NCBI GenBank assembly: GCA_947184155.2
Contig: CAMXCT020006495.1
Location: forward strand, 276,272 to 340,271
DNA length: 64,000 nucleotides
Direction: 5' to 3'
Source of the DNA: Cladocopium goreaui
Taxonomy: Eukaryota > Sar > Dinophyceae > Suessiales > Symbiodiniaceae
Below the pieces are notes generated by a model. That model searched no databases, had not been told where the DNA came from, and was given only the letters and a program-made list of their open reading frames with translations. The translations under genes and the position numbers were made by a program. This document shows positions 45,828 through 56,302 of the stretch, piece after piece (position 1 is the first letter of the stretch; each line of letters opens with the position of its first letter).

Positions 45828-48310
45828 TCTTTATTCAACCAAGATGTTTTATTGATTATATCAAGCCTGCGAAAACAACCGTCCCGAGTTCGTGGTTAAG
45901 GTAGGCAAGTGCCCCTCCGCCGTGTCAGTCCTTGCCCTGCCGTTTCGTGGGAGTTGTGTCAGGTCTGCAATAGACCACTTCTTGGTGACCAAGTTCTTGT
46001 CGCGGTACTCGTTCAAGGTCTGCTCCTGGGAGAGTGTGATGTGAGAGAATAGGGGCACTATGGGTTTATTTCATGGACCTCTTGTAGACTACACACAGCT
46101 GGGTAACTTCCAAAACAAAAATTGTTTATAGATTTGGCTGAAGTATCTTCTGCTTCTGACAAAGCGCAAGGCAGTGCTTTCAGGGTGAAGTAGCTCAACG
46201 CATTCATCATTGGTCGGGCATACAGCGAAGTCAAAATAGACTCCAGAGTCATGTCAGGGTTCCATGTCACCTTCCTAGAATCCCATGCAATGCCGTAGTG
46301 GCGTGGACGTGCAGTGCCCATGCCAAAGTGACGGGGGTCCACCTTTGCACATCTGACTTTCCAGTGAGAACCCATATTGGCCCGAACCTGCTGTTCGATG
46401 CCATACTCTGGAACATTCTCCAGCACCATAACCTGGGTTCCATCCTGGGACGACATGTCATAGAACTTCTCATGGGTTTGGTACACTGGGTCCTGCTCCA
46501 CCATCATGTTTCCCATCTTCGAAAAAGGTGTGCATGGAGCACCTGAAGGAGATGCGCAGGCGAGATTCTGGATTATGAAGTTTCGGGCATCGGGCATATC
46601 AATATCTTATATTGATAGTATGGTCTATTGCTACCCTTTTACGTTGATATCGTGTCATATCTTAACATCCCAATATGATATTAACATGACTACGATATAA
46701 CATGGGGTTGGGCGGCTAATCACCCAATTGAAGGCTGCCAGCCGCGCCTCCAATCCTCACTTTGATTCCTTGGATGTTCAACCAAACATTTGTACAGAGA
46801 ACCTTATATGAGGGCTAAACTTAACATGGTACAAACACAACCACTCAAATATAAAGCGCGATGGTTAGTTAATTCTTCAAAGTATCGCCCTTCTGCAGAT
46901 GGTGGGAATGCAGTGGGACAGTACTTGCAATGGGTAGCACACCACGCTGTCGACTTCTCGTGGGACATCGTCATGATGTCATCAAAGCAACATCCACCAT
47001 AGGTAGCACTTAGCACCCTTTGACACCCAACATCCTTCTCACATGCCCATACCAACTTAACATGGGAAGCCGACTTCTCCTTGAAGGCCTTGGCCACTTC
47101 GCTCTGCAGTGACAGGAGGGCCTCAGAGGAAAGGATCATGGGGATACAATTTTGGGGCCTTGAAGTTCGAAGGAATCAATGCTGATTCAACAAACGGCTG
47201 TAGTGAACACATGTCATATGATGAAGTCCAGGGCATGGGCAGTTTCTGGACATCCGACGCCAGAGAACGCAGTTGTCACTGCCCATCGCCAGTTGTAAAA
47301 CCGCTGGTGAACAGGAGCCTTGCCAAACTTGGCAATCAAACGTGAAAGAAACATCTTTGGCCACTGAAAGCTGGCTGCAACCGATCTGGGCCCAGCTGGG
47401 TCTGATTCACTAGGCTTTTCCAACGTGGTCTTGGGGTACTTGGCAGTCCTGCAACTGTTTTTGATTGTAAACTATGAGGCAGGTGTTGACACACCGTACA
47501 AAAAACTAGTATTCAAAGCAGTTGTCCTGGGGCCGGTAGGTGGGCCCTTTTTACCCTTCTTCTTCAGAACGTGCTTGCGCACAGGCCTAGCCCATTACAA
47601 CTCAGTAGGCCTTTGTGTGCAAACCACTGGGTGAGTGAGCTGATGGCGCCTCGCAGGACCATCAGCAGCGATCTGCCTGACCGCATCGGATAGCTTAACG
47701 GCTGTCCTGGGCTGTGTGGTAATCTAAAACTGGCTGGACCAAAGGCTGATGCTACTTTTTTTTTTGAGTAGTGTTTTCTTCAATTTCGTGCAACCTAGAC
47801 TCTTCATGGGCCAACGAATTGGCAGTGACAGCCCAGGGATGTTTTCGAGAAAAAAACTCAAGGCCACAATGCATCATCTATGTGTCATCAATGCTCTTGG
47901 TAGTTGATCTATTTTAAAAACCACTTGGATCCAACTCGATTGAGCACAGCTCTGAGACAGAAACGCTTTATGTTTTCAGCATGGCGGACTTGCTGCAGCA
48001 CAGGTGTTAGGTGGCACTAAGCTACATGAAACGCCTACTGATGAACACCCCGGAGTCCGCATCCGATTCGCACTTGATCTCAAAAATTTTCGACGTGGCT
48101 TTCAGAAGCACTGCTGACAACTTATAGACTTTGCCCTCAGCGTCAAAGTCCGGCTGCATCACGAGGTTTCGTGCCTACAGGACAGGATCATGGACTAGCA
48201 AGGTAGTGAAGCAGGTATGCATGCAGTGAGAGAGTATCTAACTTGACCCGCCTGAACAAGAGTATCTCTGCACAGTTCTTCGATTTGCTTGGCCTCCCAT
48301 GTGACAATGC
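45540..48310 (-). CDS. Gene H: second C5 cytosine-specific DNA methyltransferase
   Basis: All core motifs occur in order on the minus strand. Motif I TTAFSGVGCPETA has its core at 47267-47253. A motif II region reads VKLVWACEKDVGCQ, in exon about 47112-46890. Motif IV SGAPCTPFSKMGN has its Pro-Cys at 46537-46532. Motif VI VLENVPEYG has ENV at 46420-46412. Motif VIII HFGMGTARPRHYGIAW is at 46330-46283. Next come LPTLTTNSGRLFS at 45908-45870, LSGTEMLASHCLPIS, and motif X MAGNAMSVPC with GNAM at 45611-45600. The stop is TAG at 45542-45540. Upstream exons 48310-48250 (VTWEAKQIEELCRDTLVQAG), 48180-48025 (LVMQPDFDAEGKVYKLSAVL) and a Lys-rich piece near 47580 may be its N-terminus or the end of gene I. 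The motif set is canonical and clearly different in sequence from gene C, so the two are not recent duplicates. Confidence 0.85.
46140..46560 (-). CDS. Gene H exon with motifs IV, VI and VIII
   Basis: One exon holds three motifs: ASPSGAPCTPFSKMGNM, then THEKFYDM and VMVLENVPEYGIEQQV, then RHFGMGTARPRHYGIAW. The catalytic Cys codon is within 46537-46532. A conserved-looking Trp/Asp tail (DSRKVTWNPDMTLESI) follows. Confidence 0.9.
46597..46617. repeat. Perfect 9-bp-arm palindrome
   Basis: TATCAATAT, a CTT spacer, then ATATTGATA. It lies in the gene H intron just upstream (minus sense) of the motif IV exon, followed by more ATATC/GATAT sequence to about 46700. Confidence 0.85.
47214..47423 (-). 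CDS. Gene H exon with motif I
   Basis: The frame reads PRSVAASFQWPKMFLSRLIA, then NWRWAVTTAFSGVGCPETA. FSGVG after a short hydrophobic strand is the SAM-binding motif I. Confidence 0.8.
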   Translation of the reverse strand: MEKPSESDPAGPRSVAASFQWPKMFLSRLIAKFGKAPVHQRFYNWRWAVTTAFSGVGCPETAHALDFII

Positions 48311-48589
48311 CAAAAGATGGCACTAAGCCAGTCTGAAAATGCTGAAGTACTGCCACCAAGCCTTCCTTTTCTGCAGTTGTCGCTTTTCCTCCTTACCACA
48401 ATGAAAGTAAGAAAATTCTACAGGTCAGTTCCAATGAGTCAACTCAGGAAGGTCAAGTTGACACAGCATCAGCACTGGCTGATGGCCAGCAGTCCTCAGC
48501 GTTCTTCGGTGATGGAGTCACGTAGTGTTGGTCCTGGATGGTTGTACATGCTACCCCCATATTCCCAAAGGTATGATGCATGCAACGAA

Positions 48590-51500
48590 TTAGCCATCAC
48601 AATCACATAGACTTAGATTTGGTCCTGCGAGTCTTCCCAATCCTCGCGTGGGTCCTGGCTGGCAACAGTTCTCACACAGTTTTGAATGATCTATCAAATT
48701 GAACTTGATAAGTTGGTCCTTGAACAGGTGCTTTTTTGGAGTCGGTGTTGATTCAAGCAGTGTAGCATCAGAAGCTGTTCGCTTCAAGGTCCTAGATGAA
48801 GAAACACGCAGCCAGCTCCCACGAGCCAGAAATTCAATCAATAGACAACGACTGAATCTAGACTTTGTTGAAACCAGTCCTGGAAGGAGGTGGGCAGTTC
48901 GAAGCTGCTGGCTTGGCACCAGGGGAATGCATGCCCAGTCTGTTTGGGCTTTGGGCCATCAAGAGAGGTGCTTGCAACAAGAAAGTTACAAATGGTTACA
49001 AACGTCAAAAGCATAGGAGAGCTGCAGGCTGGTGCTGAACAAATTTCTAGTCCTCAACTGCTAGCATTCCACATTTTTTCGGTCTCATCCTCTACCCAGG
49101 AGTGCTCTGAACCTCATTTGAGGTATCAACCTTTGACCAGGGTGAGTACTGTTGGGGTCAAACATCGCTAGGGCATCCATATCCCCAAAGATTCTCTGCT
49201 CAAGCCACCGCAAATGGGGCACCGCTGCTGGGGTCTCGTCTGAAGTTATCCTTATCAAGTAGTTAACAGTCCTCCTGGTGGCCTCAGACTGGTCTGTGTC
49301 CAAAAGAAGGTGGGCCAATTGCAGCAACTTGGTGCACCTCTCGCGGTCAAAGCTCCGAAATGGTCGTGGTACGTTTGGTACACCTCCCAAAATTTCCATG
49401 AAACATTCCGGAAATACCAGCGCTGGCTCCTGGACAGGGAAAGTTATACAACCACAATACGATGTGACCTATGTCCTTGTTTCTGAAACTTAGTCCAAAC
49501 ATGTCCAAACAGTTTGCTAAAATTGAATGGTGTCCTGAGACAGTTGTTGATCTGCTGCGAAACGCTTCACACAGCACACTATGTCGTTCACTGACTCTGC
49601 CCAGTAAAGTCTCCCTGGGCCCTCGGCAGCCACTGGCACATTTGCTGGTAGATCTGGCGAAGCAATTTGGAAAGCACGTGACTATGGTCCAAAGGTGACT
49701 CTGGGAAATAGGGTTGCAAAGGTGATCCAAGGAATTCGGATGCTTTGAAACATGTTTACACCAACAACAACCTTCAACCTTCATCCTTGATGGCACCTCG
49801 ACGACGCATGAAAAGGAAACTATGAGCACCGGTTGCATCTTCCTTCATGGCCCCAGACAACTGAACAGGTGCCTTTTCAAGCCTAAGTAGCATCAAACAT
49901 CATGAGACTATGAGGTGTCGTGGGGATACTGGTATCAAACTGCTATCAAAAAACCATTGCTTCCATGGCCGAACAGTAGTCAGCGCTTCCACATGAACAA
50001 CTGCAGTTCCAAGCCAGGATCTGAGATCCAATTTATCCAACAGGAATTGAGTTTTCCTGGGCTGGCTGGGGCTCAGATGGACTTCGTAAGGTCACCGTGA
50101 CCTTTCACCCTCACCCCGACCTGTGAAGGAAGAATGTCTGAATTAAAATGAACACTTGCAGAAAACCAAGTTTCTCAACCACATCTCGGTCATCTGCCAA
50201 AATATGCATAGATCTCATGCTCCGAGCAAGTAATCCAAATATTTGATCTCAGTGCCACATGTGGTCTAAACGCATCATGTAGTTTGCCAAAGGAACAACA
50301 AACCAGATGTAAACAAGGAGGAAAAACAATTGAGCAACAATGTTGTTAATTCTTCCTGGATACCTAAACTGGAATGTGTATGTCCAACTCTGCTCATGAG
50401 TGTGCCAGTGAGATCCAGTCCTTTTTGAAGTTGAAGATATGCCAAGAATTTGAATAAGGTATTATTTTTGGCTTCGCGAACAGTATTGTCGGCCTCACTG
50501 GGTCAAAACCCATTGAACCGAAACTTCTGTCTATTTAACATCATGATATAATTGATGAACGAAAGTAAACAAACATTCATATGAAAACCAAGATTCCCAA
50601 ACTAGGATCCGCTTTGGGCCTGGTTTCCCATGCCCTCTGCAGATCTCCCACATTTTCTCCAAACCTCGTGCCAGAGCCTCCACAACCATTGATGCGTCAG
50701 TTGCTTGCCTGACGTCGATGCAGTACATGCAAAGGGCCACATTATGCATCCATAGTCCTTGTAACTTGGTCCTGGGACGGTCGTGCTTTGCAAGGCTTTT
50801 CGTTAAAGTCTGCAATCTTGGTATGGACCATTTCGATTGGTCCATTCCATCCTAGGGTCAATGGCTTACACAAGTCAATGACTTCGTGAAGCAGGGAAAA
50901 CGAAACCAAACCAAATGCTGCAAGGGTTCTGTCGACACCAGCAGCAGGGCGTCACCATCACACAATGGATTAGAGGCCTTCCCAAGAATAAGAACACAGT
51001 CAGATAGTGGTGGTTGATCTGGGCACACCTACAACCAATTTGTCAATCAGCTAGCCTGGAGGTGTGATTCCAATTCACGATCAGAAGCAACAGCATCGAG
51101 ATGAGATTTGTAGGACCGGGCCAACTCATACTTGTCCAAAGCATCCTGGGCTGGAAGCAAAGCAATAATGCCACAATATGGGGTTCCATAGAAAACAAAA
51201 CACACATACTGTTTCCAAGTAAACAGGTTGACTTCACACCTAGTTTCACTTGCAAAGTTGAAGGCTTCCTTGTAGCAAACGCAGTCGTCACAGGCTGGAA
51301 AGTTTGTTGGGCATGCAAACCGGATCAAGTTCTTCCACTTGCGCACATATCTTCTGTGAAAGTGCGCGTACCTGAGATTTTTCACCCCAAAACATTTTCA
51401 CATGGGGACGAATCATATAAATACCCAACGAACGCACCTCCCTAAACCCAACGCCACAGAAGGTCCAGGCACGACACCTGCCCTGGAAACTGTGCATGAA

Positions 51501-53280
51501 GGAGCTTCAAACTACCAGGGGGCAAGTATCGTGTGGGTAGCTGTGAGGGCTCACTTGACCACGTGGATTCGACAATCCTTGGGACATCAGTGGCCCAAAT
51601 TATCAAACAATGGGATGCCACATCGGAAAAAAGAAAACATCAGCCTTAGAAACTGAGGATAGGTCTCAGTGAAAAGCTGTTTGGAACCCATAATGTGCAG
51701 TTTCAGCTCCAAATCGCCCTCGATTACCTCTTCATCCACTTCTGCCCCATCTGAATCAGTCTCTCCTGCGGTATGTTCAATGGATATATATATATTATAA
51801 AAATATATGTATTATATATATTTGTTTAAAAGAAATGAAATGATATTTTTAGGATGAGTTGAATTCCTGTATCAGCTAGGGTCCTTCCTCATCTCTGTGA
51901 CCTAATCCAGTTTGGAAAGTCACCTTCAGCTTGTCCGGTGTGTTGCCTGCAGCCTTGTTAGCTTCTCTGAGACGAGCAGCACGATGAAACCTCAGGTATG
52001 GAGTGATCGAAACAAATGGACGAAATTGAGGTGACCTTTTTGCGTCTTGCACAGTTGTCTTAACCTGGATAAGGAGCCTGGTTGGCAACATACCACCTTG
52101 CTTGATGTAGAGGCTCATGAAATATTGATCCAAACGCCAATACTTCAACGGGGCACGTTTTTTGCCCTCAGTATTGGCTCAAGGGTGTAGGTGGAGGATC
52201 ACCAAAGTAAAGACTAACTGTTGTTGGATATTGGATTATTCTTATTTAAACCCATCCCCATCCCCAGGCAATATAGTAACACTGTAAAACAGATATTATT
52301 TATCAGTATTCTTGTTTTAACTGACGGAAACCATTTCATTTTGGTTGAACAAAACATGTTGTATCTCACAATAACCAGGTGGTAAAAGAAGGTAGTTCAA
52401 ATTAACCCAGGTGTCACTTCCAAAGCACCGGTACCGTTGATCAAGTCTTCCAGACGCACAACGCTGAAACCTTTGAGGCCGAATGCCTAAAAGGGTTGCC
52501 AAACACTTTGGGCTAATCCTCTTCCCAAGGAAAGTCCACGATCGGTTGCCTGGCATGGTCCCAGACAGAACTCCGTAGACCTCAGCTGGCGACAGTAGGG
52601 TGCCAAAGGTTTTGGGCTGAAAACAGCTACCTTTCCTATTATCGAAAATGGAAATGTTAGCAAGCTGTTGAAATATGTTGAAACAAATGGGTCCCTGGCA
52701 TATGCATCTTGAGCTGGCTTTTCCAGAGTCCAAAACGTTCCCAAGTAGGTGCACAGATCCTTCTGCATATCAGAGAACTTACTGAAACATGTTCCTTGAT
52801 GGCATTGGCAGTTGCCACCCAAGACCCTCTTGATCCTGTCATCGGAGACCCCATTGTCAGCATGCCTGGTTTGCTGAAAGTCTCACAAAAATACACGATT
52901 GCGCTCTACACCTGGAAAGCAAAAGGGAAACAGGGGAGTATGGAGGAAACATGCTGATGACAGCTAAGTTACCGTTTTCGAACCTCAGGATTAGCATACA
53001 GTTTCCGACGGGAGTTGTCATAGTTGGGTCTAGCTCGTGCAGGTTCTGGAATCTTCTTGTAGCTGGAGCTGGTCTGGCCTATCCCTTTGAATTCCAAAAG
53101 CCCAGACAAAGAGAACGACACATCCTTTCTTGGTGGGCCGCTACCAGATGATTCCATGGCTGTTTCAGACAACGAGGCGAAAAACTGGGACCGCATCCCC
53201 TGAGAAGCCTTTGAAGGATTTTCCTTTTGGAAACCCTCATCTTTTCCCAGCCTCTTCAAGAAGGCTTGACGGGCCGCCAT
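48590..53280 (-). CDS. Gene I: DNTxREAKN-family protein, possibly transposase-like, multi-exon
   Basis: The likely start is ATG 53280-53278 (MAARQAFLKRLGKDEGFQKE). Minus exons follow: 53280-52970, about 52910-52790, about 52640-52430 (PKTFGTLLSPAEVYGVLSGT), 52160-51890 (LKYWRLDQYFMSLYIKQGGM), 51770-51665 (ETDSDGAEVDEEVIEGDLEL), about 51370-51050 with a Cys cluster (ACPTNFPACDDCVCYKEAF), 50855-50592 (DGMDQSKWSIPR), 50498-50364 (EADNTVREAKNNTLFKF), 50247-50166 (QIFGLLARSMRSMHILADD), about 50040-49920, about 49870-49800, about 49700-49500, 49390-49150 and 48900-48600. The junction 50364/50247 is phase-perfect: G plus AT restores the Asp of SSLDQIF. I recall this DGMDQ...DNTxRExKN layout as a large dinoflagellate family whose Asp/Asn pattern resembles an RNase H fold; I cannot verify that. 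The 3' limit, toward gene H, is uncertain. Confidence 0.6.
49150..49399 (-). CDS. Gene I late exon
   Basis: The frame reads FRSFDRERCTKLLQLAHLLL, then DQSEATRRTVNYLIRITSDE and TPAAVPHLRWLEQRIFGDMD. It is strongly helical and charged, likely coding, with no named domain. Confidence 0.5.
50166..50855 (-). CDS. Gene I core exons (DGMDQ, DNTVREAKN, HSSLDQIF)
   Basis: The three exons encode DGMDQSKWSIPRLQTL, then KLQGLWMHNVALCMYCIDVR and ALARGLEKMWEICRGHG; then EADNTVREAKNNTLFKFLAY and MSRVGHTHSSL; then DQIFGLLARSMRSMHILADD. Repeated acidic residues spaced along predicted strands (DGMD, DNT, HxH..D) resemble a DDE/RNase H-type active site. The joins use TTAG/GTATCC and TGAG/ATCAAA. Confidence 0.65.
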
Positions 53281-53590
53281 TGACCCTTGAAAACCCTGCG
53301 GGATCCATGAGCACCTAACCCCAACCACCACAAGAATTCCAAGATCCATAGGGATCGATTAAAACGAAAAGGGGATCGATTACAACGAAATGGACTTAGG
53401 TTCATTTTGACGGGACAAGGGACTGCAATCCTTTTACAACATCGGATTTTTGAGTGTCTTTTTGATCCTGACGGACCTTCAGACAGCCTGGCACAACTCC
53501 AGCGTTGCTCAGTTGCTCTGCGGCTCGTTGTGCAAAAGTGGACGCAGGTGGACACACCTAGTGTTGCCAGGCACGCCTCAGATTAACGCA
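53281..53590. promoter_or_regulatory. Divergent intergenic stretch between gene I and the recombinase element
   Basis: It lies between a minus-strand start at 53280 and a plus-strand start at 53591. It contains GGATCGATTAAAACGAAAAG followed by GGATCGATTACAACGAAATG (about 53352-53392), a 20-bp direct repeat with two mismatches. A shared regulatory role is only an inference. Confidence 0.35.
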
Positions 53591-54088
53591 ATGTGGACAG
53601 GGGGTGATCCTGATTTGCGTGGGTTTGAACTCACTGATGACCCGATTCAACCTGACAATCTTGGACTTGTCGATGACCCCATTGAGTCATTTGGCGATGA
53701 GTTTGAGAAGGTTGATGAGGGATTTGATGTGACACAATTTGCATTGCATGGTGCACCGCTGCCTCTTGAAGCCACCTTGGCACCGCGTGGAGAAACAGCT
53801 GAGAGCTCTGGTTACGACCCCAGTCATTGTGATGTTGATGGTTACAATTTTGATCAAGATTTAGGAGGTGATCAACATGTTTGCACTGTGTGGACTCCCC
53901 TTCCAGCAACGTTCAACGAGATTCATGACCATGTCGGCACTCAGAGACGTTTGGAGGAGTCGCTAGAACCTCAGAGACCCAAATTTTTCTGGGAGCAAGA
54001 CGGTTTTCTAGGAGCTGTTTTTGGCAATGGCGTGTTGTGGATGAACATTTTCCGTGCTTCACCGGCAAGAGGCCTCCAAACGATATGA
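53591..54088 (+). pseudogene. Acidic N-terminal ORF of the tyrosine-recombinase element
   Basis: From ATG 53591 it reads MWTGGDPDLRGFELTDDPIQ, acidic throughout (ESFGDEFEKVDEGFDVTQ), to RASPARGLQTI and a TGA at 54086-54088. A second frame (GKRPPNDMIDLTGPSD) overlaps its end and looks more protein-like, so a shift near 54040 is likely. The next open piece begins in the first frame at 54103. No known domain is seen. Confidence 0.5.
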
Positions 54089-54105
54089 TTGATCTGACAG
54101 GGCCG

Positions 54106-55787
54106 AGCGACTTCTGACGAACCACCTGTCAAGAAAGCCTTGAGGCAGGGGCACAAAAGACCTGTGTCTTTGCAGGCTATTAGGCAGTCAACAGTCTTGC
54201 ATGAGGAAACGCAGAGACAGAACCATATAAACAGTTGGACAGCAATTGTATTGATGAATGTCAGTGCCTTCTCAGCCTTTGACCTTGCCTGCAAAGATTG
54301 TGATGCGGGTGAGCTGCGGCAGCGAGTTCAGGAGACTCTTGTGGAATGTCTGGCCCGTAAAGCCACTAGCAGTCACTAGCACACTGGGTAAGAGGGTTGG
54401 ATCAATGCGCCGATTTGATCCGATTTGTGGAGCACTGTGTTGCAAACAAGGCTGCACCTTTCCCGCTGGAAGACGTGAACGTGCATGATTTCTTGCGAGA
54501 CTTGCTGCTTGATAGGAAGACTGCAGGTACGACTGGAAAGGCATTTCTCGAAGCAGTGCGTTTTTCAGGTGCAATGTTAGGCTTGAGGCGCGTGGAGGTT
54601 CAGATGATTTTTCAGAGGGTTTCTGGCTTGGCAGAGATGCTCATGAAAAGGGCACCAACGATTGCACAGGCGATCCGCTTGACAGTGGAGCAGATCAAGA
54701 AGTTGGAGCGTGTGAGCTGCAGCTCAGGGTCAATCCAAGACAGGGTGATCTTGGGAGGAATTCTCGTTATGAGCTACGGCAGTGCACGTGCCTCAGACAT
54801 GGCTAGGGCAGTGCGATTGACAGTTGACAGGGGCTGCAGGCCACCAGAAGAGAGGCCAGATACAGAGCCTGTGGGGTTCCTGGAAGTTGGAGTGCTCTGC
54901 CACAAAGGCGCAAGGAGTGACAACCACAGGCGGCTCTTGTTACCTGTGGTGGCACCGATGGTTTGCCTTTCTGGTGCTCCTTGGTCGGATGCTTGAATCG
55001 AAGCCCGCATGGCGCTTTGTCACGATGAGGGCATCAAGTTGGGGCCTCGATTGATTTGCAGATTTGATGCGGATGGCATTGGGGTGAACCAGGCGATGGG
55101 CGCCTCGGAAATCGCTGACTTCATGCGTATGACTTTGCAGGTGCCACCTCAGCCGAGGAATGTGTTGCGCAGCCACAGCTGCAAGGCGACAGTGCTCAGT
55201 TGGCTGGCCAAATTTGGCGCCCCACTTCATTTGAGGAGGATAGTGGGTCATCATTTAGACCCTGCAGCCAAGAGCGCTGAGACATTCTCTCGGGACGCTA
55301 TGTCACAAGGCCTAAGGGTCGTTTGTGAAGTGGTTGGGGCGATCAATGCTGGGCGTTTTCCGCCTGACTGCACTCAGTCAGGGCGGTTTGCAGTACCGCG
55401 CCAGGAGAAAGCATCAGAACCAGACGCTCTTACGAGCTTCCTTTCAGCGATGCACTGGCTGGTGATTCAGTTGGAACTGCAACTGACTCTTCATCAGACG
55501 CCGAGCTGCAGGAGACGCCACAGATTGACGATGCAACGACACTTTGGGAGTTGATCCGGCCCGAACTTAGGCCGCACCTGGTCCAGGTTAATGCTGACTT
55601 GGAGAAGTACACGCACACCATTTCAGGAGTCCTCCATCTCAAGCAGCCGAGCGCTCAAAAGTTCTTGTGTGGAAGGGCTTTCAACTCCAGGTACAGGAGT
55701 GAGACTCGAATGTCCACAGTGCACCACATGCTTCTCAAGCAAAGAGGCCACGCCATGCTTGCGACTGCGCGGGCGAGGGCTGGATGA
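54106..55787 (+). pseudogene. Tyrosine recombinase (DIRS/Crypton-like), broken
   Basis: Domain order: an N-terminal helical block (ATSDEPPVKKALRQGHKRPV to VQETLVECLARKA), a core-binding-like block (VNVHDFLRDLLLDRKTAGTT), then the catalytic domain. Box I reads SYGSARASDMARAV (Arg codon 54787-54789). Box II reads RSHSCKATVLSWLAKFG (His codon 55174-55176, Lys where Arg is usual). Next is RRIVGHH, then ETFSRDAM, where Phe (TTC, 55285-55287) stands where the catalytic Tyr is expected. Breaks: about 10-bp duplications near 54364-54383 and 54411-54430, each shifting the frame; an in-frame TGA at 54994-54996, probably from Trp; and a shift near 55420. Family assignment rests on these motifs. DIRS and Crypton cannot be told apart without reverse transcriptase, which I do not see. 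Confidence 0.7.
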
Positions 55788-56302
55788 ACAGGGATGAATG
55801 CACCCTGGTGCTACACGAGATGCAATGGCATTTCACATGAACAACTGCGTTGATTGCAACACAGGAAAAGACTTTGCTGAATGCTGGCACATAATGCACA
55901 CCATTCTGGAGCCATTCGTGCCGGTGAATGCACATGACATGTTCATTTGGGTGGGATTGGCGACAGTGACATTCGTTATTTTTTTCATGAATCTAAATGC
56001 ATTCCGATTAATTTTCCGATGTCTGTGATTGCACGGCCATGTTCATCAGAACGGATTGGACACTGCACACTCAGACCTTGCGATGATACCATTCATCCCG
56101 GATGCACGGCTCCAGCATTCCATTTCTTTTCATGTCGACAATTTTCCAATTTTTTGGCAGGTCGGCATTCTAAGCCTAAACAAAGCTCCAGTTGTGTGAC
56201 ACAGCGCTTTGAGACTCGGCAGTTATACAACAACTTTTGCTCACTTTGTCACTGTTGGTTTTACTTGCACCGCTGCTGCACATAGATCCACCACGTCGCC
56301 CC
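55788..56302. other. Spacer inside the recombinase region
   Basis: A Cys-containing frame (VRLECPQCTTCFSSKEA, about 55700-55760) continues the recombinase tail in another phase. After that, frames such as MNNCVDCNTGKDFAECW (from 55837) are short and unconvincing. It may hold the join between two element copies. Confidence 0.35.
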
